Origin: Flavobacterium sp. UBA807
GTDB taxonomy: Bacteria; Bacteroidota; Bacteroidia; Flavobacteriales; Flavobacteriaceae
Assembly: GCA_002296885.1 (NCBI GenBank)
Contig: DBIH01000264.1
Location: 1-6,490 of the forward strand
Reading direction: 5' to 3'
Length of the DNA stretch: 6,490 nt
Shown here piece by piece: positions 1 through 5,760 of the stretch. Each line of letters begins with the position of its first letter. Within the stretch, counting starts at the first letter, position 1. The notes under the pieces are model-generated. The model was given only the letters and a program-made list of their open reading frames with translations. It was not told the origin of the DNA and did no database searches. A program made the position numbers and the translations under genes.

Positions 1-594
1 GTTTTATCAAAATATTTGCCCGAGCATGCTGTTATTCCTTGTTTCGAATTAATCAAGGAAAATAACGTGCATCTTAAAATTGTTAATGAGCGGCAAACGC
101 GTCATGGCGATTACCGCCGTGCTGTTGGTGGTAAGCACGAAATCACGGTCAATGCCAATCTGAATAAATATAGATTTTTAATAACCCTGGTTCACGAAAT
201 TGCGCATTTGGTAGCTTACGAAAAATTCGGACGCTATATTAAACCACATGGTAATGAATGGAAAATTACTTTTCAAAGACTGATGGTTCCGTTTATCCGA
301 CCTGAGATTTTCCCGCATTCGGTTTTGCCTTTGATTGCTAATCATTTCAGGAATCCAACAGCCAGTAGTGATACCGACGCCCGATTGGCATTTGCATTGA
401 AACAATTTGACGAACGCAAACCAGATATTAATTTCATACATGAAGTGCCAAGCGGAAGCTTATTCCGAATAAAAAATGGTAGGATTTTTCAAAAAAAAGG
501 ATTACGTGTTAAGCGTTATGAATGCCTTGAAGTAAAAACCGGAAGGTTGTATCTGTTTAATGCCAATGCTGAGGTTGAAATTCTACCAGGATAA
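1..594 (+). CDS. SprT-like zinc metalloprotease domain protein (5' end outside window)
   Basis: The reading frame is open from the first base, and the sequence before the TTG at 16 (VLSKYLPEHA) fits the family, so the true start lies left of the window and that TTG is probably an internal Leu codon. The visible 197 residues carry the zincin motif HEIAH (bases 193-207) inside a predicted helix, followed by PHGNEWK (bases 241-261), whose His is the expected third zinc ligand; Glu of HExxH is the expected catalytic base. This is the SprT/Spartan-like arrangement. SprT-family proteins of other bacteria usually end in a four-cysteine zinc ribbon; here the C-terminal beta-rich segment (about bases 450-590) keeps the strand pattern but has one Cys. 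The role in Bacteroidota is not established; cleavage of DNA-protein crosslinks is known only for eukaryotic Spartan and is not implied by this sequence. The next gene starts one base after its stop. Confidence 0.88.
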   Translation, partial: VLSKYLPEHAVIPCFELIKENNVHLKIVNERQTRHGDYRRAVGGKHEITVNANLNKYRFLITLVHEIAHLVAYEKFGRYIKPHGNEWKITFQRLMVPFIRPEIFPHSVLPLIANHFRNPTASSDTDARLAFALKQFDERKPDINFIHEVPSGSLFRIKNGRIFQKKGLRVKRYECLEVKTGRLYLFNANAEVEILPG

Positions 595-595
595 T

Positions 596-1045
596 ATGCT
601 AAAGAAAAGACTATATTTCTGGCTGTTTGCGACATCAATAGTTTTATTTGTATCAAGCTTTTTTCCAAATGGTGAAAGCATTTTAGATATAAATGTCCAC
701 GACACTTATTATGTGATTGAGCATCGTCATTTGTATTTTTTTCTGGCAATAATCCTGCTTTTCTTTTTTATTGTCTATTGGTTATTGGAAAAAGTAAAAG
801 TTAAATTAATTGGAATACTTTCAAAACTGCATATTTATGGAACTTTAATATCTATTATTGGAATGCTTTTTCCTTATGGATTGATTTTTAAGTCCACTGA
901 TTCTCCATTACATGATGATATGCAGTATGTTAATATAAGTATATCAATTTGCGGATTACTTTTTTTATTATTCCAATTCCTGTTTATTATAAATATATTT
1001 GTATCCATAATAAAAAAACTTTGTAACTCTGTGACTCAGACCTGA
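596..1045 (+). CDS. Small four-helix membrane protein with a cytochrome oxidase subunit I-like HDTYYV..H.H motif
   Basis: The product is 149 residues with four predicted membrane helices at about residues 5-23, 46-64, 79-98 and 112-138. I chose the ATG at 596, one base after the protease stop and four bases after an AGGA, over the ATG at 560, which would overlap the protease gene and add 12 polar residues before helix 1. Residues 31-45 read DINVHDTYYVIEHRH. In haem-copper oxidase subunit I the matching stretch is HDTYYVVAHFH, where H-D binds Mg and the two His ligate the haems. All four ligand positions are present here. The other oxidase helices and the copper-ligand His residues are absent, so this is not an oxidase. 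Function is unknown; haem or metal binding is a guess. The gene is clearly richer in A/T than its neighbours (9 G/C in the 60 bases 961-1020), and its last codons lie in a short repeat. Confidence 0.75.
   Translation: MLKKRLYFWLFATSIVLFVSSFFPNGESILDINVHDTYYVIEHRHLYFFLAIILLFFFIVYWLLEKVKVKLIGILSKLHIYGTLISIIGMLFPYGLIFKSTDSPLHDDMQYVNISISICGLLFLLFQFLFIINIFVSIIKKLCNSVTQT
1017..1030 (+). repeat. Dispersed repeat copy AACTTTGTAACTCT
   Basis: This 14-base unit recurs with one change at 1072-1085 on the same strand, and its first 12 bases recur exactly on the minus strand at 6315-6326. It overlaps the last codons of the small membrane protein (KLCNSVT). Confidence 0.55.
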
Positions 1046-1071
1046 GCCAAAAGGCGAACAGAACGCAGTTA

Positions 1072-1085
1072 AACTTTGCAACTCT
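1072..1085 (+). repeat. Dispersed repeat copy AACTTTGCAACTCT
   Basis: It differs from the copy at 1017-1030 by one base (T to C at the eighth position) and ends seven bases before the manC start codon, so it forms most of the manC leader. A TTTG lies within it, but TA is three bases upstream rather than two, so I do not call it a Bacteroidota -7 promoter box. Confidence 0.5.
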
Positions 1086-1092
1086 AAAAGAA

Positions 1093-2154
1093 ATGAATAA
1101 AAATTATTACGCAATATTAATGGCTGGTGGTGTTGGATCCCGATTTTGGCCGGTAAGCACGACCGATTTTCCTAAGCAATTCCATGATATGCTCGGTTCT
1201 GGAGACACATTAATTCAAAAAACATTCAGCCGTTTATCAAAATTAATTCCGGTAGAAAATATTTTAATACTGACCAACGAACGTTACAATAATTTAGTTC
1301 TGGAGCAATTGCCAATGGTAAAACAGGAGCAGGTGTTGTTAGAACCGGCAATGCGGAATACAGCACCATGCATTTTGTATGCGTCACTAAAAATCCAAAA
1401 GCAAAATCCTGAAGCTGTTATGGTTGTCGCACCAAGCGATCACTGGATTGAAGATGAAGATGAATTTTCAAGAAATCTTCAGCAATGTTTCGATTTTTGT
1501 CAAAAGGAAAGTGCTCTGATGACTTTGGGAATTCAGCCAACTTTTCCAAATACCGGCTTTGGTTACATCGAGTTTGATAAATCAGATTCAAATCCGATTA
1601 AAAAAGTAAATCAGTTTCGGGAGAAACCCGATTATGAAACGGCAAAATCATTTCTTGAAGCTGGCAATTTTCTTTGGAATGGTGGAATTTTTATCTGGAG
1701 CGTAAAATCGATTACAGAAGCATTTGAAAAATTTCAGCCTCAGATGAACGCTTTATTTCAACTGGGTTTTGAAAGTTATAATACGCCAAATGAAAAGCAA
1801 TTCATCAATCAAAATTATCAAAATGCCGAGAACGTTTCGATTGATTATGCCGTGATGGAAAAGGCAAAAAATGTTTATGTTTTGCCGGCAACTTTCGACT
1901 GGAATGATTTGGGAACCTGGGGCTCACTACATGAAAAGCTGGATAAAGATGATAATAATAATACAGTTGTAAACGCAACGGTAATTTTGGAAAACGCTTC
2001 GAATAACATCATTCGTTCTGAAGCCAAAAAACTTGTCGTTATTGATGGGTTAGATGATTACATCATTGTTGATAACGAAAATGTCCTTATGATTTATCCA
2101 AAAAGCAAAGAGCAGGATATCAAACGGATTACGGCAATGGCCAATAAATTATAA
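1093..2154 (+). CDS. manC: Mannose-1-phosphate guanylyltransferase (GDP-mannose pyrophosphorylase)
   Basis: This cytoplasmic enzyme makes GDP-mannose from GTP and mannose 1-phosphate, the donor for mannosylation and precursor of GDP-fucose-type sugars. The 353 residues show the nucleotidyltransferase signature AGGVGSRFWP at 11-20 with PKQF at 27-30, EPAMRNTAP at 84-92, the metal-binding APSDH at 113-117, EKPD at 177-180, LWNGGIF at 194-200 and DWNDLGTW at 269-276, all in the order expected for the ManC/Cpsb family. The length matches the single-function form: there is no C-terminal cupin phosphomannose isomerase domain, which adds about 110 residues in bifunctional enzymes, so the isomerase must be encoded elsewhere. 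The ATG follows an A-rich leader (AAAAGAA). A strong hairpin terminator follows the stop. No phosphomannomutase gene is nearby. Confidence 0.95.
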   Translation: MNKNYYAILMAGGVGSRFWPVSTTDFPKQFHDMLGSGDTLIQKTFSRLSKLIPVENILILTNERYNNLVLEQLPMVKQEQVLLEPAMRNTAPCILYASLKIQKQNPEAVMVVAPSDHWIEDEDEFSRNLQQCFDFCQKESALMTLGIQPTFPNTGFGYIEFDKSDSNPIKKVNQFREKPDYETAKSFLEAGNFLWNGGIFIWSVKSITEAFEKFQPQMNALFQLGFESYNTPNEKQFINQNYQNAENVSIDYAVMEKAKNVYVLPATFDWNDLGTWGSLHEKLDKDDNNNTVVNATVILENASNNIIRSEAKKLVVIDGLDDYIIVDNENVLMIYPKSKEQDIKRITAMANKL

Positions 2155-2157
2155 AAC

Positions 2158-2184
2158 AAAAGGAGCTATACTGCTCCTTTTTTT
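2158..2184. terminator. Bidirectional intrinsic terminator between manC and mlaF
   Basis: A perfect 9-bp stem, AAAAGGAGC (2158-2166) with GCTCCTTTT (2173-2181), closes a six-base loop and runs into T's to 2184. On the minus strand the stem is followed by GTTTTAT. It begins three bases after the manC stop, and the stop codon of the convergent ABC ATPase gene overlaps its right edge, so it can serve both transcripts. Confidence 0.85.
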
Positions 2185-2947
2185 ATTCCTCTTTATTTTG
2201 TGCTTTCCTGATTTTTTTGAAGAGATTAGAAGAATACACAAAATCAGTTATCGCTTCATTATCTGTTTTGAAGATATCTTTTTTAGTGCCTTCCCAAGCC
2301 AGAACACCTTTTTTTAAAAATATTATTTTTTCACCAATTTCCATTACCGAATTCATATCGTGTGTATTGATAACGGTAGTTATATTATATTCAACCGTAA
2401 TTTCATGAATAAGATTGTCTATAATGATTGAAGTTTTTGGATCGAGTCCCGAATTGGGTTCGTCGCAAAAAAGATATTTTGGATTGTTTACAATGGCACG
2501 TGCAATGGCAACACGTTTCTGCATTCCACCCGAGAGTTCCGAAGGTTTTTTATGATGAGCTTCCTTCAAATCAACCCGATCAATTACAAAGTCAACACGA
2601 TCTCTGATTTCGGCTGCCGATTTATTGGAAAACATCTTTAAAGGAAAACCAACATTTTCCTCAACAGTCATACTGTCAAACAAGGCACTGCCCTGAAATA
2701 CCATGCCAATTTCAGTCCGAAGTTCTCTTCTTTCAGCATCTGTCATTTCAGAATAAATCCTGCCGTCAAAAGAAATAGTTCCTTTATCTGGTGAATGAAT
2801 GCCAAGCAAACTTTTCAGCAAAACGGTTTTTCCGGAACCACTCTGACCAATGATTAGATTGGTTTTCCCTGTCTCAAAAACTGTGGAAACGCCTTTTAAT
2901 ACCTTTGCATCGCCAAAAGATTTCTCTAAGTTTTTTACTTCTATCAT
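2183..2947 (-). CDS. mlaF: ABC transporter ATP-binding protein, MlaF type
   Basis: This is the cytoplasmic ATPase of an MCE-type lipid transporter (Mla system family), thought to power phospholipid movement between inner and outer membrane. I chose the ATG at 2947, giving 254 residues beginning MIEVKNLEKSF; it overlaps the permease stop by one base (TAATG), a translational-coupling arrangement, whereas the longer frame would read 20 unlikely residues out of the permease gene. Visible motifs are Walker A GQSGSGKT at 34-41, the Q-loop VFQ at 83-85 followed by GSALFDSMTVEENVGFPL (typical of MlaF), signature LSGGM at 138-142, Walker B YLFCDE at 158-163, D-loop SGLD at 166-169 and H-loop His at 196. 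All catalytic residues are intact. It is the distal gene of the pair, and no MlaD-like gene follows because the terminator comes immediately. Confidence 0.92.
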   Translation of the reverse strand: MIEVKNLEKSFGDAKVLKGVSTVFETGKTNLIIGQSGSGKTVLLKSLLGIHSPDKGTISFDGRIYSEMTDAERRELRTEIGMVFQGSALFDSMTVEENVGFPLKMFSNKSAAEIRDRVDFVIDRVDLKEAHHKKPSELSGGMQKRVAIARAIVNNPKYLFCDEPNSGLDPKTSIIIDNLIHEITVEYNITTVINTHDMNSVMEIGEKIIFLKKGVLAWEGTKKDIFKTDNEAITDFVYSSNLFKKIRKAQNKEE

Positions 2948-3693
2948 TAGGTCAAAAGTAATTGGGTTAGTATATAATTTGCTAAAATTATGGTCACTGA
3001 TGTCCAAACAAAAGATACCGTACTTGCTTTACCAACTTCGAGCGCGCCACCTTTCATATAATATCCATGAAACGAAGGAATCGTTGCCAGAATCAAGGCG
3101 AAAACAAAAGTTTTGATGAAGGCGTAAGCAATATGAAACGGAATAAACTCCTGTTGTATCCCTGTGATAAAGTCGGTGCTTGAAGCAAATCCTCCATAAA
3201 CCGAGGCAATCCAGCCGCCAAGGATTCCCAGAAACATAGAAATTCCGATGACAAAAGGATAGAGCAGAAGCGCTATCAGTTTTGGGAAAACCAAATAATT
3301 CAATGAATTTACACCCATAACTTCTAAGGCATCAATTTGCTCTGTAACGCGCATTGTTCCTATGCTGGAAGTAATAAACGAACCCATTTTTCCTGCCATG
3401 ATTATCGAGATGAACGTCGGGGCGAATTCCAGGATTACCGATTGTCTGGTAGCAAAACCAATCAGGTATTTTGGAATTAGAGGATTCGTCAAGTTTAAAG
3501 CTGTCTGTATTGCAACAACGCCACCGACGAAGAAAGAAATAAAGGAAACAATTCCAAGTGAGTCAATAATCAAATCATCAATTTCCTTGAAGATTAGTTG
3601 CCTCATAACCGACCATTTTGTGGGTTTGTTGAAAATCTCTTTCCACATCAGGAAATACTTTCCTATTTGCGATAAGTAGCGAACGAGCATCAT
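2947..3693 (-). CDS. mlaE: ABC transporter permease, MlaE family
   Basis: This inner-membrane permease partners the ATPase encoded immediately downstream. The 248 residues have the MlaE layout: an amphipathic N-terminal part (residues 1-40), a helix at about 46-65, the conserved cytoplasmic coupling stretch at 99-128 (MAGKMGSFITSSIGTMRV then TEQIDALEVMGV), further helices at about 135-168 and 187-206, and a C-terminal GYYMKGGALEVGKASTVSF followed by the last helix. Length is close to the usual 250-260. Two ATG codons stand in tandem at the start (3693 and 3690), and either could be used. The leader is A/T-rich with no Shine-Dalgarno site. A TAnnTTTG box at 3710-3717 may give it its own promoter, apart from the glycosyltransferase gene 108 bases upstream on the same strand. 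Confidence 0.92.
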   Translation of the reverse strand: MMLVRYLSQIGKYFLMWKEIFNKPTKWSVMRQLIFKEIDDLIIDSLGIVSFISFFVGGVVAIQTALNLTNPLIPKYLIGFATRQSVILEFAPTFISIIMAGKMGSFITSSIGTMRVTEQIDALEVMGVNSLNYLVFPKLIALLLYPFVIGISMFLGILGGWIASVYGGFASSTDFITGIQQEFIPFHIAYAFIKTFVFALILATIPSFHGYYMKGGALEVGKASTVSFVWTSVTIILANYILTQLLLT

Positions 3694-3709
3694 GTTTTAA
3701 AAATATTGT

Positions 3710-3717
3710 CAAAAATA
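3710..3717 (-). promoter_or_regulatory. Possible -7 promoter box (TATTTTTG) for mlaE-mlaF
   Basis: On the minus strand these bases read TATTTTTG, matching the Bacteroidota -7 consensus TAnnTTTG, 16 bases before the mlaE start codon. I find no TTG/TTTG element at the usual distance upstream, and the region is very A/T-rich, so a chance match is quite possible. Confidence 0.3.
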
Positions 3718-3727
3718 GTGATATTAA

Positions 3728-3761
3728 TTTGAAAATGGAGAAATTAGAAAATTTGAAAATG
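3728..3761. repeat. Two direct copies of TTTGAAAATG, 24 bases apart
   Basis: Exact 10-base copies lie at 3728-3737 and 3752-3761, each followed by a purine-rich base or two. The second copy is inside the left arm of the inverted repeat at 3742-3800. This fills most of the gap between the mlaE and glycosyltransferase genes. Confidence 0.5.
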
Positions 3762-3800
3762 ACTTAATTATGTATCTCTTCATCTTCAAATCCTCAAATC
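3742..3800 (-). other. Long imperfect inverted repeat: RNA hairpin right after the glycosyltransferase stop
   Basis: Arms 3742-3762 and 3780-3800 (21 bases each) flank a 17-base loop. Read as DNA or as plus-strand RNA, 16 of 21 positions pair, with four A-C and one A-A mismatch. Read as minus-strand RNA, the four A-C mismatches become G-U wobbles and 20 of 21 positions pair. The minus strand is the one transcribed from the glycosyltransferase gene, and the stem starts one base after its stop codon. No run of U follows the stem, so it is not a standard intrinsic terminator; a 3'-end stabiliser, a Rho-dependent or weak terminator, or a dispersed intergenic repeat are the options. Confidence 0.55.
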
Positions 3801-3801
3801 T

Positions 3802-4650
3802 TTAAATTAACTTTTCCTTCATCTTTTTCCAACGGTAGTTCCTAATGAATTTTGCCTGTTCGTTGGTTACTAAAAGAGGTTTTTTTGCTGCACTGGCTTT
3901 CCAAAATCCATTTAAATAATCAATAAACAAAAACGGCTTTCCTTTTCGCATAGCTAATTTTAGCGATGCTATTGCAGTAATAAAAAAGCCGTAACCAAGG
4001 CTGTAAAAAGCTTCGCCTTGTTTGTATCGGGCAGTTTTGTTATAATTAGCCCCGGTTGGTTTGAGGTGTTTTACTTTTAGAGTTTCATCAGTAACCACTT
4101 TCCAATTGTAAAATTTGCAAAGTAATTCATCAACAGTATCCCAGCCCATTGCTGATTTCAATCCTCCAATTTCCTTAAAGCATTCTTTTCGGTAAGCTTT
4201 AAATGCTCCACGAATATGGTCTTTATCCGTTAGGTTTTCTAAAATCCAGTTGTTGTTTTTTTCGATATAGGCAAATCCGCCTGCCATTCCAATTCGGTCG
4301 TCCGATTTGAAATGTGAAATGATGGTTTCGAAATAATTATTTGGAAAAATTAAATCGGCGTCTGCTTTTACAATAAAATCATAATTCTCATCAACAGCTT
4401 CTAATCCTTTCTGAAATGCCTGAATTACTTTGCTTCCGGGAAGATGTATAGCTTCGGAAGTTTTGTTTATCAATGAAATCCAAGGATTTTTTTCGGCGAA
4501 AGCCAGAACTATGTCGGCAGTTTTGTCAGTTGAATTGTCATTCACGACAACTACTTTTTTAGGTAAAACCGTTTGGTCAACAATGGACTGTAACGTGAGT
4601 GAAATATATTTTTCTTCATTGTGTGAAGGAATGATAATATAATAGTTCAT
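3802..4650 (-). CDS. Family 2 glycosyltransferase (GT-A fold)
   Basis: The product is a 282-residue cytoplasmic or membrane-associated sugar transferase. I start at the ATG at 4650 (MNYYIIIPSHNEEKYI), where the GT2 domain begins at once; the frame stays open to 4728 but that would cross the upstream terminator. Visible are the N-terminal nucleotide-binding strand IIIPSHNEE at 5-13, VVVNDNSTDKT at 34-44, the metal-binding DAD at 97-99, the acceptor-side segment GGFAYIE at 124-130, and GWDTVDE at 169-175, where the acidic residues are where GT2 enzymes carry the catalytic base. The C-terminal tail is basic (RNYRWKKMKEK). The donor and acceptor cannot be read from sequence; use of GDP-mannose from the manC product is only a proximity guess. 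The leader has a weak TATATTTT box at 4672-4679 but no matching upstream element. A hairpin follows the stop. Confidence 0.9.
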   Translation of the reverse strand: MNYYIIIPSHNEEKYISLTLQSIVDQTVLPKKVVVVNDNSTDKTADIVLAFAEKNPWISLINKTSEAIHLPGSKVIQAFQKGLEAVDENYDFIVKADADLIFPNNYFETIISHFKSDDRIGMAGGFAYIEKNNNWILENLTDKDHIRGAFKAYRKECFKEIGGLKSAMGWDTVDELLCKFYNWKVVTDETLKVKHLKPTGANYNKTARYKQGEAFYSLGYGFFITAIASLKLAMRKGKPFLFIDYLNGFWKASAAKKPLLVTNEQAKFIRNYRWKKMKEKLI

Positions 4651-4693
4651 TGTTCCATTGATTGATTGGTAAAAATATAAATTTGAAAGCACA

Positions 4694-4725
4694 AAAAAAG
4701 GATTTCCAGTGAGAAATCCTTTTTT
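4694..4725 (-). terminator. Intrinsic terminator of the WG-repeat gene
   Basis: A 12-bp stem, AAAAAAGGATTT (4694-4705) with AAATCCTTTTTT (4714-4725), has an eight-base loop that a further C-G pair can close to six. On the minus strand the stem ends in a run of seven T's. It lies 25 bases past the WG-repeat gene stop and 43 bases before the glycosyltransferase start, separating the two transcripts. The A/T symmetry would let it act on the plus strand too, but no plus-strand gene needs it. Confidence 0.85.
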
Positions 4726-4750
4726 CAAAATTAACTATAAAATAAACAAT

Positions 4751-5395
4751 CTAATCCGCGTTTGCTACTTCCGTAGTTTTGCTTTTCTTCTTAGTAAAAG
4801 CTTCGATGTTGTCGTAAACCACAGGAATTACTTCTTTACCGGTTTTGTCGATAAATCCAAGTTTCTCTTTTCTGTTTTTTACGAGTGCCCAATTCTTTCT
4901 AACATCATCAAATTTAGACACTTCAACATATTTTACCGGTACTACTACATTTCCGTCTTTATCGATAAATCCTTTCAGACCTTGGCTTTCTACAAGAAGC
5001 CATTCTTTTGAGTAGTCACCGAATTTTCCAACCTTATCATAAATAGGAGGGACGATTTCTTTTCCGGCCTCATTCATAAAGCCATATTTTCCATCTTTTA
5101 TAATCATCGCCCAACCTTCGTTGTACTGATCATAATCTTCAATAGTTTGGTATTTTGGTTCAACAACAATTTTTCCGCTTTTATCGACAAATCCGTATAG
5201 ATTTTCAAGTTCGACTTTTGCCCAATTCGGATGCATTTTGTCGAAGTCATCAATCGAGTTATATTTTGGAGGAACGACTTCTACGCCCGACTCATTTATA
5301 AGCCCGAATTTTTCATCAGATTTAACAATAAATAATTTTTGACCGAAAGAAAAAGAGACAACAGTCAACATCGAAAAAGTAAATAATTTCTTCAT
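4751..5395 (-). CDS. Secreted WG-repeat protein (five repeats)
   Basis: The 214-residue product begins with a signal peptide (MKKLFTFSMLTVVSFSFGQ, cleavage probably near residue 19), so it is exported to the periplasm or beyond; there is no Cys for a lipoprotein anchor near the cleavage site and no C-terminal sorting domain. The mature part is almost wholly WG repeats: GLINESG (31), GFVDKSG (68), GFMNEAG (105), GFIDKDG (142) and GFIDKTG (180), a period of 37, 37, 37 and 38 residues, each followed by a [VI]VPP.Y-like strand and an NWA/GWA/EWL segment. The tail (KKKSKTTEVANAD) is short and polar. WG repeats are beta-rich and presumed to bind partners, but no molecular role is known for most, and I assign none. 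The gene appears monocistronic, with a good promoter upstream and its own terminator downstream. Confidence 0.9.
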   Translation of the reverse strand: MKKLFTFSMLTVVSFSFGQKLFIVKSDEKFGLINESGVEVVPPKYNSIDDFDKMHPNWAKVELENLYGFVDKSGKIVVEPKYQTIEDYDQYNEGWAMIIKDGKYGFMNEAGKEIVPPIYDKVGKFGDYSKEWLLVESQGLKGFIDKDGNVVVPVKYVEVSKFDDVRKNWALVKNRKEKLGFIDKTGKEVIPVVYDNIEAFTKKKSKTTEVANAD

Positions 5396-5430
5396 AATAA
5401 TAGATTTTAGGGTTTTGTTTAATTACATTT

Positions 5431-5463
5431 CAAACATACATAGATCGTCGATTAAATGACAAA
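5431..5463 (-). promoter_or_regulatory. Bacteroidota-type promoter of the WG-repeat gene
   Basis: On the minus strand TTTG (5463-5460) and TATGTTTG (5438-5431) are separated by 21 bases, fitting the published Bacteroidota pattern of a -33 TTG and -7 TAnnTTTG box. Transcription would start around 5424, giving a leader of roughly 25-30 bases with no Shine-Dalgarno site. Confidence 0.7.
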
Positions 5464-5479
5464 TAAAATCGATGAAATG
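5448..5479 (-). promoter_or_regulatory. Paired direct repeat CATTT[A/C]ATCGA straddling the -33 box
   Basis: On the minus strand CATTTCATCGA (5479-5469) and CATTTAATCGA (5458-5448) match at 10 of 11 bases and are exactly 21 bases apart, about two helical turns. The -33 TTTG lies between them and the second copy is in the spacer. This geometry suits a dimeric regulator bound on one face of the DNA, but no regulator is identified. Confidence 0.4.
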
Positions 5480-5760
5480 CATAATATTTGTTAAAAAGTA
5501 AGAAATTAATATATAAAAAACTTACAACTGTTGATTCGGCCTATTGTTTTTTTAAGGTAAATTTTTCCCGAAATGCCATTTCAGAAAAAAATTAAATTTC
5601 CTTCAAACGTTTAACAATTTAAAATCAGAAATTTGGAATTATGAAAGGATAAATTTTTCATGTTTCTGAAAGTCAAACCATTAAGTTTTTTTGCTTCGAA
5701 AAAGCCACAAAAAAACCATCTGATTTTGATGGTTTTAAATAAAGAACCGAAAAAAGAAGG
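5464..5760. other. Rest of the 365-base intergenic region: no gene seen
   Basis: The gap between the WG-repeat gene and the methyltransferase gene is very A/T-rich. I see no convincing coding frame in it. Besides the promoter elements and the methyltransferase terminator, it holds a short palindrome GAAATG-C-CATTTC at 5570-5582 and an inverted pair TTTCAGAAA (5579-5587) and TTTCTGAAA (5663-5671). Both are weak in such A/T-rich sequence. A small RNA cannot be ruled out, but there is no promoter-terminator pair that defines one. Confidence 0.5.
5712..5736 (-). terminator. Intrinsic terminator of the methyltransferase gene
   Basis: A perfect 9-bp stem, AAAACCATC (5712-5720) with GATGGTTTT (5728-5736), has a seven-base loop. 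On the minus strand it ends in seven T's (complement of 5709-5715), partly within the stem. It lies 24 bases past the methyltransferase stop. Confidence 0.85.

Noticed and set aside
560..595. Upstream ATG at 560 as the start of the small membrane protein
   Set aside because: It would overlap the protease gene by 35 bases and add a polar stretch before helix 1; the ATG at 596 has an AGGA and sits right after the stop.
1035..1046. CTCAG-AC-CTGAG palindrome at the end of the membrane protein gene as a terminator
   Set aside because: The stem is only five pairs with a two-base loop and is not followed by T's.
2948..3007. 20-residue N-terminal extension of the ABC ATPase
   Set aside because: It lies inside the permease gene and the ABC domain starts at MIEVKNLEKSF; the one-base overlap is the usual arrangement.
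3362..3679. Plus-strand frame of 105 codons opposite mlaE
   Set aside because: It is antisense to a well-conserved permease gene and resembles no family; the same holds for the other antisense frames over the recognised genes.
4657..4668. Three tandem ATTG units in the glycosyltransferase leader as a phase-variation tract
   Set aside because: Three copies of four bases is too short to suggest slippage, and it lies outside the coding region.
4651..4728. Longer N-terminus of the glycosyltransferase (frame open to 4728)
   Set aside because: It would read through the WG-repeat gene terminator, and the GT2 domain begins at the ATG at 4650.
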